Source: Flavobacterium jejuense
GTDB lineage: Bacteria; Bacteroidota; Bacteroidia; Flavobacteriales; Flavobacteriaceae
Reading direction: 5' to 3'
NCBI RefSeq assembly: GCF_006491595.2
Contig: NZ_VEVQ02000007.1
Location: 124,001 to 188,000 of the forward strand
DNA length: 64,000 nt
The notes under the pieces were generated by a model. The model was not told the DNA's origin and did no database searches. It saw only the letters and a list, made by a program, of their open reading frames with translations. This document shows, in pieces, positions 33,835-42,286 of this stretch; within the stretch, counting starts at the first letter, position 1; each line of letters begins with the position of its first letter. A program made the translations under genes and the position numbers.

Positions 33835-34675
33835 TAAAGTAATTTTATTTTTTTTTCTGATGACACGTCTCTTGTATTCTCAAGGTATTGAAAGAGAAAT
33901 TTTAAATGGTAGAATTATTGCAGATTCAGTAGAAGTTGAAAATATAACGATTTTTAATATTTCTACCAATATTGGAGCTGTTTCAGATTCGAATGGAAAA
34001 TTTTCAATAAAAGCAAGAGTTGCTGATACTTTATATTTTCAAGGATTGTCTTTTGTTTCTAAAAAATATGCACTCACTGAAAAAGATTTTTTTGTAAAGG
34101 AATTGGAAATACGATTGAAAGTGAATATAAATGAACTAAATGAAGTAGTAATTACACCTTTTACATTAACAGGAAATTTAATAGAAGATACAAAAAAAAT
34201 CAAAACCTATGAACTCTCACCAGTAAATATAGATGAAGTTAAATACTATGATGACAAACGATTTTCTTCTGATAATAAAGTCACTACTAATACAGACCAT
34301 TTCGCGTCAAATGGTTCTAGTTTTAATTTTAAATTAATAGGGAAGCAAATTGGTAAATGGCTTGGTATTAAAGGTGATTCAAAGAAAAATGCTAGAGAAG
34401 TGATGGAAGAAAGAAGGTTGCGTGATATTCAATCAAAATCCTATGCTGAACATATTAAAGAACGATTTTCACATCACTTTTTTGTAGATATATTGAAAAT
34501 TGAGAATAAAGATATTACTGCATTTCTTGCTTATTCAGAAATGCCAAGTTATGAATTGGTAAGGTTTTTGAAACCAGAAAACGAACTCCAGTTAATTGAG
34601 TATTTGGTTGAAAAAGCCAAAACATTTAAAATGAAAAATAAAGAAGAATCAATACCTTTGCTGAATGAAAAATAA
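33818..34675 (+). CDS. Exported carboxypeptidase-regulatory-like domain protein, paralog 2
   Basis: This 285-residue protein shares its plan with the preceding gene: a signal peptide (SKVILFFFLMTRLLYSQ), a beta-sandwich domain (NGRIIADSVEVENITIFNIS, GKFSIKARVADTLYFQGLSF) and a charged helical C-terminal part. The phrase LNEVVITPF at about residue 108 is the usual end of such regulatory domains. The start at 33818 overlaps the previous gene by 17 nt; the ATG at 33824 is equally possible. It overlaps the next gene by 11 nt. Confidence 0.82.
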   Translation: MRMRNSKVILFFFLMTRLLYSQGIEREILNGRIIADSVEVENITIFNISTNIGAVSDSNGKFSIKARVADTLYFQGLSFVSKKYALTEKDFFVKELEIRLKVNINELNEVVITPFTLTGNLIEDTKKIKTYELSPVNIDEVKYYDDKRFSSDNKVTTNTDHFASNGSSFNFKLIGKQIGKWLGIKGDSKKNAREVMEERRLRDIQSKSYAEHIKERFSHHFFVDILKIENKDITAFLAYSEMPSYELVRFLKPENELQLIEYLVEKAKTFKMKNKEESIPLLNEK

Positions 34676-35168
34676 TATTAAGATAACCATTATCTTGGTT
34701 CTGTTTGTTTTAGTTTCGTCATTTAATTTCCATAAATTTTATGTGTCTGTTACGCAAGTAGATTATGTGAAAGCAAAAAATAGAATTGAAATTACTTCTA
34801 GAATTTTTATTGATGATTTTAATAAGGTTCTTGAAAAGAAATATAATAAGAAAATTTATTTGGCTTCTAATAGAGAAATTAAAGATGCTGATAAATTGGT
34901 TGAAAGTTACTTAAAAGAAAAAATGAGAGTTATAATTAACAAAAAACCTTACGATTTACAATTTTTAGCAACAGAAATTGATAATGATGTGTTAATTTGT
35001 TACTTAAAAGTTAATTTTTCTGAAAAAATTACTACTTTCGGAATCGAAAATTCGGTTTTAACGGAAATGTTTAACGAACAACAAAACCTATTACATACTA
35101 ACATCAATAACGAAAAGAGTAGTTTTTTGCTGACACGTTCAGATAATGTTGCTTTTTTAGAATTTTAA
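34665..35168 (+). CDS. DUF6702 family exported protein
   Basis: This is a 167-residue protein with an N-terminal signal (IKITIILVLFVLVSSF) and the conserved HKFYVSVTQVDY start of the mature part, followed by RIEITSRIFIDDFNKVLEKKY. This pattern fits a small family commonly found in flavobacteria directly upstream of an M1 peptidase gene, as here. No catalytic motif is seen. It overlaps the gene before by 11 nt and lies 16 nt before the peptidase gene, so it is probably a partner of that operon; its function is not known. Confidence 0.82.
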   Translation: MKNNIKITIILVLFVLVSSFNFHKFYVSVTQVDYVKAKNRIEITSRIFIDDFNKVLEKKYNKKIYLASNREIKDADKLVESYLKEKMRVIINKKPYDLQFLATEIDNDVLICYLKVNFSEKITTFGIENSVLTEMFNEQQNLLHTNINNEKSSFLLTRSDNVAFLEF

Positions 35169-35184
35169 ATTAACCAAATCCATC

Positions 35185-37452
35185 ATGAAAAAAAGAATTT
35201 TATTTTCTTCGGTTTTAGTTGTTGTAGCTTCATTTTTTGCTACAGCACAAGGTGTAAAAACAGAAGATAAACAAAAAGAACCAGGACATTATAACGAAAA
35301 TAAGTTTCGTCAAATGTATGATTTAATGGCTACTCCAAATATGTTTCGTACTGCATCTGGAGCGCCTGGACCTGCTTATTATCAACAACAAGCAGATTAT
35401 AAAATGAATCTTGAGCTAGATGATAAGAATAAAAAACTGTATGGTTCAGAAACGATTACTTATTATAATAATGCACCTGAACCATTAGAATATCTTTGGG
35501 TGCAATTAGATCAAAATATTCGTGCAGCGGATTCAAAGACACCTCTTGTAGAAAGCCAAAGAATGGATCCAGCATTAGCTCCGGATAATTTTGCTAAGAA
35601 ATTTATGGAAGAGCCTTTTCAAGGAGGATTCCATATTGAATATGTGAAAGATAAATCAGGAAAAGATATGAGTTATACGATTAATCAAACGATGATGCGT
35701 ATTAACTTAGATAAACCATTACAATCAAAGCAAAAGATAACTTTTTCTATAAAATGGTGGTATAATATTAATAATTACCAAGTTGATGGAGGTCGTTCAG
35801 GTTACGAGGAGTTTGAAGATGGCAATCGTTTGTATGTAATTGCACAGTTTTATCCTAGAATGGCTGTTTATAGTGATGTGGAAGGATGGCAAAACATGCA
35901 GTTCTGGGGAAGAGGAGAATTTGCACTGACTTTTGGTAATTATGATGTAAACATTACTGTTCCTGCAGATCACATTATGGAAGGAACTGGAGTTAACACA
36001 AATAGAAAAGATGTATTTACATCTGAACAAATGAAAAGATGGGCACAAGCTGAAAATACTTTTGATAAACCAGTTGTAATTGTAACACAAGAAGAAGCCG
36101 AAAAAAGAGAGAAAGGTTTCTCAGAAGCGAAGAAAACTTGGAAATTTAAAGCAGAAAATGTACGTGATTTTGGTTTTTCAACTTCAAGAAAATTCATGTT
36201 AGATGCTATGTCTGTTCAATTGGATACTAAAAAACCAATGGCAATTTCTATTTACCCTAAAGAAGCAAATCCGCTTTGGGGTGAATACTCAACTAGAGCA
36301 GTAGCACAAACATTAAAGACATATTCAAAGCATACATTTGATTACCCTTATCCAAAAGCAGTATCAGTTTCTGCTCAAGATCAAGGAATGGAATACCCTA
36401 TGATTTGCTGGAACTTTGGTCGTCCTGATAAAGACGGTAAATATTCTGATAGAGTAAAATATGGAATGTTAGGTGTAATTATTCACGAAGTAGGTCATAA
36501 TTTCTTTCCAATGATTGTAAATTCAGATGAAAGACAATGGACTTGGATGGATGAAGGTTTAAATACATTTTTAGAGTACTTAACAGAATTAGAATTTGAT
36601 CCTAATTTCCCTACAGATAGAGGCCCAGCTGCAAAAATTGTTCCTTACATGAAAGGAAATCAGAAGTTTATTGCTCCAATTATGTCTAATTCTGAAAATA
36701 TTTTTCAGTTTGGTTCAAATGCTTATGGAAAACCAGCAACAGGTTTAAATATTCTTCGTGAAACTATCATGGGAAGAGAATTATTTGACCATGCTTTCAA
36801 AACATATGCACAAAGATGGATGTTTAAACACCCTACACCAGAAGATTTATTTAGAACTATGGAAGATGCATCCGCTGTAGATTTAGATTGGTTTTGGAGA
36901 GGATGGTTTTATTCAACGGACTATGTCGATTTAGGAATAAAAGAAGTAAAGCAATATTATGTTTCTTTAGAGCCAACTCAAGAAATGAAGGATTTTGTAG
37001 CACGTAGAGGAAGATTTTTACGTGATTCTGGACCATTTATCTATTTAGTAGACGAAGAACATAAAGAATTTAACCCAAGTACTAAAAAAGCATTTGAAGT
37101 TAAAGATGTTCAAATTTTAGAAGATTATGTTTCTAAAAACTATAGTACAGATGAAAAACAAAAATTAGCAAATCCTAAATATTTTTACGAAGTAGAATTT
37201 AATAAACCTGGAGGTTTAATGATGCCAATTATAGTAGAGCTTCAGTTTGAAGATGGAACAAAAGAAATGCATAAATTCCCTGTGCAAATCTGGAGAAGAA
37301 ATAATGATACTGCTAAACGTGTTTTTGCTACTGATAAAAAAATTGTAAAAATACAATTGGATCCAAAATTAGAAACAGCAGATATTGATACTTCAAATAA
37401 TGTTTGGCCAGCGCAAGCAGCTACTTCAAAGTTTGATGAATTAGATAAATAA
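35185..37452 (+). CDS. M1 family zinc metallopeptidase, exported
   Basis: This 755-residue aminopeptidase-like enzyme has a signal peptide (MKKRILFSSVLVVVASFFATAQG). The zinc site HExxHx18E is complete: H434-E-V-G-H438 and E457 in WMDEGLNTFLEY. The N-terminal beta domain (LDDKNKKLYGSETITYYNNAPEPLEYLWVQLDQN) is typical of M1. The usual GAMEN exopeptidase motif appears changed (DQGMEYPM). It is the last gene of the operon with the two regulatory-domain proteins and DUF6702, and a terminator follows. It probably trims peptides in the periplasm. Confidence 0.94.
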   Translation: MKKRILFSSVLVVVASFFATAQGVKTEDKQKEPGHYNENKFRQMYDLMATPNMFRTASGAPGPAYYQQQADYKMNLELDDKNKKLYGSETITYYNNAPEPLEYLWVQLDQNIRAADSKTPLVESQRMDPALAPDNFAKKFMEEPFQGGFHIEYVKDKSGKDMSYTINQTMMRINLDKPLQSKQKITFSIKWWYNINNYQVDGGRSGYEEFEDGNRLYVIAQFYPRMAVYSDVEGWQNMQFWGRGEFALTFGNYDVNITVPADHIMEGTGVNTNRKDVFTSEQMKRWAQAENTFDKPVVIVTQEEAEKREKGFSEAKKTWKFKAENVRDFGFSTSRKFMLDAMSVQLDTKKPMAISIYPKEANPLWGEYSTRAVAQTLKTYSKHTFDYPYPKAVSVSAQDQGMEYPMICWNFGRPDKDGKYSDRVKYGMLGVIIHEVGHNFFPMIVNSDERQWTWMDEGLNTFLEYLTELEFDPNFPTDRGPAAKIVPYMKGNQKFIAPIMSNSENIFQFGSNAYGKPATGLNILRETIMGRELFDHAFKTYAQRWMFKHPTPEDLFRTMEDASAVDLDWFWRGWFYSTDYVDLGIKEVKQYYVSLEPTQEMKDFVARRGRFLRDSGPFIYLVDEEHKEFNPSTKKAFEVKDVQILEDYVSKNYSTDEKQKLANPKYFYEVEFNKPGGLMMPIIVELQFEDGTKEMHKFPVQIWRRNNDTAKRVFATDKKIVKIQLDPKLETADIDTSNNVWPAQAATSKFDELDK

Positions 37453-37481
37453 TTTTTGTTCTTATAATAAAAAATAGTTAA

Positions 37482-37524
37482 AACCTATATCAAAATTTAA
37501 AACTTTGGTATAGGTTCTTTTTTT
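37482..37524 (+). terminator. Rho-independent terminator after the M1 peptidase operon
   Basis: The 13-bp stem AACCTATATCAAA / TTTGGTATAGGTT (one G-T pair) has an 8-nt loop and is followed by a T-rich run. Confidence 0.88.
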
Positions 37525-37529
37525 CTTTG

Positions 37530-37537
37530 TAACTTTG
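37530..37537 (+). promoter_or_regulatory. -7 promoter element of tatA
   Basis: TAACTTTG matches TAnnTTTG, 22 nt upstream of the tatA ATG. A TTTG at 37503 (inside the terminator stem) is 23 bp away and could serve as the -33 element. Confidence 0.5.
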
Positions 37538-37559
37538 TCTAAAATAATTAAAAAAACAA

Positions 37560-37919
37560 ATGTTTGGTATCGGTTTTTCAGAACTTTTATTTGTGCTAGT
37601 AGCAGTTTTAATGCTTTTCGGTTCCAAAGAGATTCCTCAAATGGCTAAATTTCTTGGTAAGACTATGGCACAATTAAAAAATGCTACAAATGAAATTAAA
37701 AATGAAATTCACAGTAGTGCAAAAGATACTGGTTTAGATATGAATTCTTTAACTGGAGGCATCTCGGACGAAATTAAAAAAGCTAAAGAAGGAATAACTA
37801 ATTCGATAAACCCTTTGAAAGACATGTCTAATGAAATTGTTGATGATATTAAAAAACCTATACAAGAAGTTAAAGAAGATATCGAGAATTTATCTGGACC
37901 TATTAAAAGACAATTTTAA
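37560..37919 (+). CDS. tatA: Sec-independent protein translocase TatA/TatB-like subunit
   Basis: This 119-residue protein has the TatA layout: a short N-terminal membrane helix (residues 5-20), the FG hinge (MLFGSKEIPQMAKFLGK), then an amphipathic helix and a long charged coiled tail. The tail is longer than in classical TatA (about 90 residues) and approaches TatB length, so assignment between the two is open. It works with TatC to export folded proteins across the inner membrane; tatC is not in this window. Its stop overlaps the next start (TAATG). Confidence 0.88.
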   Translation: MFGIGFSELLFVLVAVLMLFGSKEIPQMAKFLGKTMAQLKNATNEIKNEIHSSAKDTGLDMNSLTGGISDEIKKAKEGITNSINPLKDMSNEIVDDIKKPIQEVKEDIENLSGPIKRQF

Positions 37920-38488
37920 TGTTAGAGCACATTATTTCGTTAGATAAAGAACTATTAGTTTTTCTTAATGGATTAGGCTCAGAAAAATTTGATCCTTTTT
38001 GGTTACTAATAACGAAACAGCTTAATTGGATTCCTTATTTTTTAATTTTATTATTTATTCTTCAAAAGAAAATTGGATGGAGAAATTTAGGAATTGCGCT
38101 TTTATTTATTGCACTTTTAATCACTTTTACGGACCAGGTAACTAATCTTTTTAAAAATCACTTCCAAAGATTAAGACCATGTAAAGATTTGGAAATAAAT
38201 ACTATTATAAGATTAGTAAAATGTAGTGATACTTATAGCTTTTTCTCTGGTCATGCATCAAACTCTTCTGCTTCAATGACTTTTATCTTTCTTGTCCTTA
38301 GAAAATATTATAAATTTGCTTTTGTAGTTTTTTTATTTCCTTTGATTTTTGCTTACAGTAGGATATATTTAGGTTTGCATTTTCCTGGTGATATTTTAAC
38401 AGGTTATTGTTTTGGAGTAAGTTTTGGAATAGTTTTTTACAAATTATATGCTTTTGTGCTTAGAAAATATTTTAAAGTTCTATTATAA
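37919..38488 (+). CDS. PAP2-family membrane phosphatase
   Basis: This 189-residue integral membrane protein has the three phosphatase motifs: KNHFQRLRP (KxxxxxxRP), FFSGHASNS (SGH) and SRIYLGLHFPGDILTG (SRxxxxxHxxxD). Hydrophobic helices surround them. Members dephosphorylate lipids such as undecaprenyl diphosphate or phosphatidylglycerol phosphate; which one cannot be told. It starts on the last base of the tatA stop codon, so it is translationally coupled with tatA. Confidence 0.9.
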   Translation: MLEHIISLDKELLVFLNGLGSEKFDPFWLLITKQLNWIPYFLILLFILQKKIGWRNLGIALLFIALLITFTDQVTNLFKNHFQRLRPCKDLEINTIIRLVKCSDTYSFFSGHASNSSASMTFIFLVLRKYYKFAFVVFLFPLIFAYSRIYLGLHFPGDILTGYCFGVSFGIVFYKLYAFVLRKYFKVLL

Positions 38489-38522
38489 AAGTCTTTTTTA
38501 AGTACATTTAAACTACATATCT

Positions 38523-39164
38523 TTAAATTACTCTGCTAACTGTTAACCCATCGCGAATAGGTAATAAAACCGTTTCTACTCTAGGGTCATTTTTTAATAA
38601 TTCATTGTATTCAACTAATACTTTTGTACTAGTGTCTTTTGGATCTAATTCTTCAATAACTTTTCCACTCCATAGTACATTATCCGATAAAATTATTCCT
38701 CCTTTACTCATCATTGGAACAATCAAATGAAAGTAATTGATGTAATTCTCTTTATCAGCATCTATGAAAACCAAATCAAATTTTTTATTTAAATTAGGAA
38801 TGATATCCATAGCATCACCTATATGTTGAATAATTTGTTTTCCCCATACAGAAGCATCAAAATATTTTTTTTGAAAATCAGTCAATTCTTCATTAATATC
38901 TATAGTGTCAATTGTTCCTTCTTTGTCTAATCCTTCAGCTAAACATAAAGTAGCATATCCTGTATAAGTGCCAATTTCTAAAATGTGCATTGGATGAATT
39001 ATTTTTGAAAGCATACTCAAAACTCTACCTTGAAAATGACCACTAAGCATTCTTGGTTGTAATACTTTTTGATAAGTTTCTCTGTTTAGCTTTGCTAATA
39101 ATTCAGGTTCTTCTTGACTATGGTTGGCAACATAATTTTCTAAATTTTCAGAGATGAAATGCAT
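38523..39164 (-). CDS. Class I SAM-dependent O-methyltransferase
   Basis: This is a 213-residue methyltransferase of the cation-dependent O-methyltransferase family (Methyltransf_3). Motif I is ILEIGTYTGYATLCLAEGL, followed by TIDTIDINEE, FDLVFIDADKENYINYF (acidic metal-binding residues) and GGIILSDNVLWSGKV. It is cytoplasmic; substrates of relatives are catechol-like compounds. The gene is convergent with tatA-PAP2 (34 nt apart) and divergent from the carbamoyltransferase gene. There is no evidence tying it to a pathway. Confidence 0.92.
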   Translation of the reverse strand: MHFISENLENYVANHSQEEPELLAKLNRETYQKVLQPRMLSGHFQGRVLSMLSKIIHPMHILEIGTYTGYATLCLAEGLDKEGTIDTIDINEELTDFQKKYFDASVWGKQIIQHIGDAMDIIPNLNKKFDLVFIDADKENYINYFHLIVPMMSKGGIILSDNVLWSGKVIEELDPKDTSTKVLVEYNELLKNDPRVETVLLPIRDGLTVSRVI

Positions 39165-39190
39165 GATTATTTTGAGTTTAAAATTTTATA

Positions 39191-39198
39191 CAAAGTTA
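39191..39198 (-). promoter_or_regulatory. -7 promoter element of the O-methyltransferase gene
   Basis: On minus, TAACTTTG matches TAnnTTTG, 26 nt before the ATG at 39164. No -33 partner is found at the right distance. Confidence 0.4.
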
Positions 39199-39247
39199 TC
39201 AAATTATTTTTTGTAGTTTTCGATAAATTATCAAAAATAAGGCATTG

Positions 39248-40948
39248 ATGACTAAACCTATTTATATTCTAGGAACAGGATTATCTCATAATGGTTCAGC
39301 GGTTTTATTAAAAGATGGATGTATTTGTGTAGCAATTGAGAAAGAAAGATTAACACGAATTAAGCATGATGGAGGGAATGATTCTATTGCTATTCAATAT
39401 TGTTTGGATGCAGAAGGAATTCAATTAAAAGATATTGTTCTTGTGGTGCAATGCGAAAATTTTGTAATTCCAAAAAGAGAAATTTTTAAAGGGAAAAGAC
39501 TTTTTGCTGGCACATTAGAGCCTAAAATTATTACTATTTCGCATCATTTAGCTCATGCTTATAGTGCTGTTGGAACAAGTCCTTTTGCAACTTGTAATGT
39601 AATGGTTGTTGACGGTTGTGGAAGTCCATTAGACCAATTTTTAGCATTGCATCCCGAACAAAAGGAGTTAATCGATGAAGCTATTCTTTCAGAAGTACAA
39701 ATGCAATGTGAAAAAGATAGTTTTTATTATTTCGATGGTCAAAATATGACTCCTTTGGTTAAAGATTTTAGTATAATGTCTCAAAATTCTACAAATTCAT
39801 TATCATTGCCAACGACTCAACATTCAATAGGTGGGTTTTATGCAACTATCAGTAATTATGTTTTTGGGAACATGGATGATGTGGGTAAATTAATGGGTTT
39901 AGCACCTTATGGAAAATCGGGTGTATATGATTTTGAAGTTTTTAGATTTGATGAAAAAAGATTGTTTGTTAATGAAGATTGGAAAAGACATTTTAGTAAT
40001 CCTTCAAAAGGATATTCTTATTTTAAGGAACATTTTAATTACTATGCTAATGTAGCCAAATGGGCACAAGAACAAGTAGAAAAATCCGTTTTGAAACTCA
40101 TTTCAATTCGTGCGAATCAATTTTCAAATGAAAATTTATGTTATAGTGGAGGAGTAGCTTTAAATGCTGTTGCCAATGCAAAGCTGGAAGATAGTAGAGT
40201 AGCAGAAAATGTTTATTTTGAACCAGCAGCAAGCGATAACGGATTGGCTTTAGGTTGTGCTTATTATGGTTGGTTAGAATATATGAAATTACCTAAAGTT
40301 CTTCATAACGGAAGCACTTGCTTTGGCAAACAGTATAGTTTAGAAGAAATTAACAAAGTGTTGAAAAATGAAAATGTAGAGGAATACCAAATTTCCAAAT
40401 TTCATCAAGAAAATGAGTTGTTTGAATATTGTGCCAAAGAACTCAATCAAGGAAAAACAATAGCTTGGTTTCAATCGGGTTCTGAATTTGGACCACGCTC
40501 ATTAGGTAGGAGAAGTATTTTAGCTCATCCAGGAATTGAGAACATGAAAAATCACATTAATACAAATATTAAATTTCGAGAAGATTTCCGTCCTTTTGCT
40601 CCCGCTATTTTAAAGGATAAAGTAAAAGATTATTTTGAAGAGGGAAGAGAAAGCCCTTATATGATTTTGGTTGATAAAACTAAAGAAGAACATTTAAAAA
40701 CATTAAAGAATGTAACGCATTGTGATGGTTCTGCTAGAGTACAAACAGTTGATGTTTTGCGGAACCCTAAATTTCATAAACTAATTGAGGCTTTTTACAA
40801 AGAAAGTGGTATTCCTGTTTTATTGAATACTAGTTTGAATAGAAAAGGAATGCCTATAGTAGAAACTCCAAAGCATGCTATCGATTTGTTTAAGGAAACA
40901 GCATTAGATATTTTAGTTTTGGAAAATATTGTATTGAAAAAAAACTAA
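39248..40948 (+). CDS. Carbamoyltransferase of the NodU/CmcH family
   Basis: This 566-residue enzyme transfers a carbamoyl group from carbamoyl phosphate, through carbamoyl-AMP, to a hydroxyl of a small molecule or sugar. The N-terminal ASKHA-like domain has GTGLSHNGSAVLL, the metal-binding HHLAHAYSA and NVMVVDGCGS, then LCYSGGVALNAVANAKL. The C-terminal domain has WFQSGSEFGPRSLGRRSILAHP, REDFRPFAPAI and LNTSLNRKGMPIVETP. I chose the ATG at 39248; the frame also offers a TTG one codon earlier. No biosynthetic partners are next to it, so the acceptor is unknown; a cell-surface glycan or secondary metabolite is a guess. Confidence 0.92.
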   Translation: MTKPIYILGTGLSHNGSAVLLKDGCICVAIEKERLTRIKHDGGNDSIAIQYCLDAEGIQLKDIVLVVQCENFVIPKREIFKGKRLFAGTLEPKIITISHHLAHAYSAVGTSPFATCNVMVVDGCGSPLDQFLALHPEQKELIDEAILSEVQMQCEKDSFYYFDGQNMTPLVKDFSIMSQNSTNSLSLPTTQHSIGGFYATISNYVFGNMDDVGKLMGLAPYGKSGVYDFEVFRFDEKRLFVNEDWKRHFSNPSKGYSYFKEHFNYYANVAKWAQEQVEKSVLKLISIRANQFSNENLCYSGGVALNAVANAKLEDSRVAENVYFEPAASDNGLALGCAYYGWLEYMKLPKVLHNGSTCFGKQYSLEEINKVLKNENVEEYQISKFHQENELFEYCAKELNQGKTIAWFQSGSEFGPRSLGRRSILAHPGIENMKNHINTNIKFREDFRPFAPAILKDKVKDYFEEGRESPYMILVDKTKEEHLKTLKNVTHCDGSARVQTVDVLRNPKFHKLIEAFYKESGIPVLLNTSLNRKGMPIVETPKHAIDLFKETALDILVLENIVLKKN

Positions 40949-41005
40949 TTTAGAATTTCTAAATCTTCTACATTCTAATATGGGAATTCTAATTTCTAAA
41001 TTCAT

Positions 41006-41013
41006 TACTTTTG
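41006..41013 (+). promoter_or_regulatory. -7 promoter element of rlmN, possibly leaderless
   Basis: TACTTTTG matches TAnnTTTG and ends 4 nt before the ATG at 41018, the same spacing as at 2701/2713. The transcript would start at or just before the start codon. Confidence 0.6.
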
Positions 41014-41017
41014 CACC

Positions 41018-42058
41018 ATGCAAACGACAAAAAAAGACATAAGAGCACTCACAAAAGAACAGTTAAGAGATTTTTTTGTAGCCAATGGAGATAAATCATT
41101 CAGAGGTAATCAAGTGTACGAATGGTTGTGGAGTAAAAGAGCGCATTCTTTTGAAGACATGACAAATGTTTCCAAAGAAACAAGGGCTATGTTAGAAGCA
41201 AACTTTGTAATCAACCACATCAAAGTTGATACCATGCAACGTAGCGAAGATGGAACGGTGAAAAATGCGGTTCGTTTGCATGATGATTTAATCGTGGAAT
41301 CGGTTTTAATCCCAACCAAAACGAGAACCACAGCTTGTGTGTCAAGTCAAGTAGGTTGCAGTTTAGACTGTAATTTTTGTGCCACAGCTCGTTTAAAGCG
41401 GATGAGGAATTTGGAACCAGGAGAAATCTATGACCAAGTGGCTGCTATTGATAATGAAAGTCGTTTGTATTTTGATCGACCTTTATCAAATATTGTTTTC
41501 ATGGGAATGGGAGAACCTTTAATGAATTATCCAAATGTCATTAAAGCTATCGATATGATTACTTCACCTGAAGGTTTAGGAATGTCTCCAAAGCGAATTA
41601 CCGTTTCTACTTCTGGAGTTTCTAAAATGATAAAAAAAATGGCTGATGATGAAGTCAAATTTAAGTTGGCAGTTTCTTTGCATTCTGCCATTGAAGAAAC
41701 CAGAAACCATATTATGCCTTTTACCAAAAGTTTTCCTTTAGAAGATTTGCGAGAAGCGTTGGAATATTGGTACAAAAAAACGAAAAGTAAAGTAACTTAT
41801 GAATATGTGGTTTGGAAAGGAATTAATGATGATAAAGCGTCTATCAATGCTTTAGTTAAGTTTTGCAAATATGTACCTTGTAAAGTAAATCTTATCGAAT
41901 ATAATCCTATAGACGATGGTGAATTTCAGCAAGCCTCTGAAAAAGCTACTGAAGATTATATTAAAGCTTTAGAAAAAAACAACATAATTGTCAAGGTAAG
42001 AAGAAGTAGAGGAAAAGACATCGATGCTGCATGTGGACAATTAGCAAATAAATCTTAA
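41018..42058 (+). CDS. rlmN: 23S rRNA (A2503-C2)/tRNA (A37-C2) methyltransferase, radical SAM
   Basis: This radical SAM enzyme methylates C2 of A2503 in 23S rRNA and A37 of some tRNAs. The 4Fe-4S motif is CSLDCNFC (C114, C118, C121). The methyl-carrying cysteine is expected near the C-terminus and is seen as C339 in DAACGQL. NIVFMGMGEPLMNY is the family GEP region. Its length of 346 residues is normal. The gene has its own close-set promoter element and is followed by a complex hairpin at 42122-42202. Confidence 0.95.
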   Translation: MQTTKKDIRALTKEQLRDFFVANGDKSFRGNQVYEWLWSKRAHSFEDMTNVSKETRAMLEANFVINHIKVDTMQRSEDGTVKNAVRLHDDLIVESVLIPTKTRTTACVSSQVGCSLDCNFCATARLKRMRNLEPGEIYDQVAAIDNESRLYFDRPLSNIVFMGMGEPLMNYPNVIKAIDMITSPEGLGMSPKRITVSTSGVSKMIKKMADDEVKFKLAVSLHSAIEETRNHIMPFTKSFPLEDLREALEYWYKKTKSKVTYEYVVWKGINDDKASINALVKFCKYVPCKVNLIEYNPIDDGEFQQASEKATEDYIKALEKNNIIVKVRRSRGKDIDAACGQLANKS

Positions 42059-42121
42059 ATGGATTTTATTTTACAATTTTTAAATTTAGAAGCAATTCCA
42101 GCTATACATTTCAAGTTTTTA

Positions 42122-42202
42122 CTAAAGAATATTTTTTTGCAAGTCCTAAAAAGAGCTTCCTTTGGTCGCTTTTTTAAAACAACAAAAAATAATATTCTTT
42201 AG
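42122..42202 (+). terminator. Nested hairpin between rlmN and the prenyl synthase gene
   Basis: The outer arms CTAAAGAATATT (from 42122) and AATATTCTTTAG (to 42202) pair perfectly over 12 bp. Inside, AAAAGAGC (42149-42156) pairs with GCTTTTTT (42168-42175) around an 11-nt loop, giving a terminator-like stem whose 3' arm is a T tract. It probably ends the rlmN transcript. The two-level structure is more elaborate than other terminators in the window. Confidence 0.55.
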
Positions 42203-42247
42203 CAAAAAGCTTTTCATTTCTATCTAGGCTATAAAATCTATTATTGC

Positions 42248-42278
42248 TTTGTTACAAAGTATGTTTTAGTTACTTTTG
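42248..42278 (+). promoter_or_regulatory. Promoter of the polyprenyl synthetase gene (TTTG-19-TACTTTTG)
   Basis: TTTG at 42248-42251 and TACTTTTG at 42271-42278 have a 19-bp spacer, an almost ideal Bacteroidota promoter. The ATG lies 8 nt after the -7 element, so the leader is only a few bases long. Confidence 0.75.
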
Positions 42279-42286
42279 TTGTCGCA

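Noticed and set aside
42059..42286. Possible small protein gene downstream of rlmN
   Set aside because: The stretch is dominated by hairpins and a promoter, and no frame longer than about 20 codons is open.
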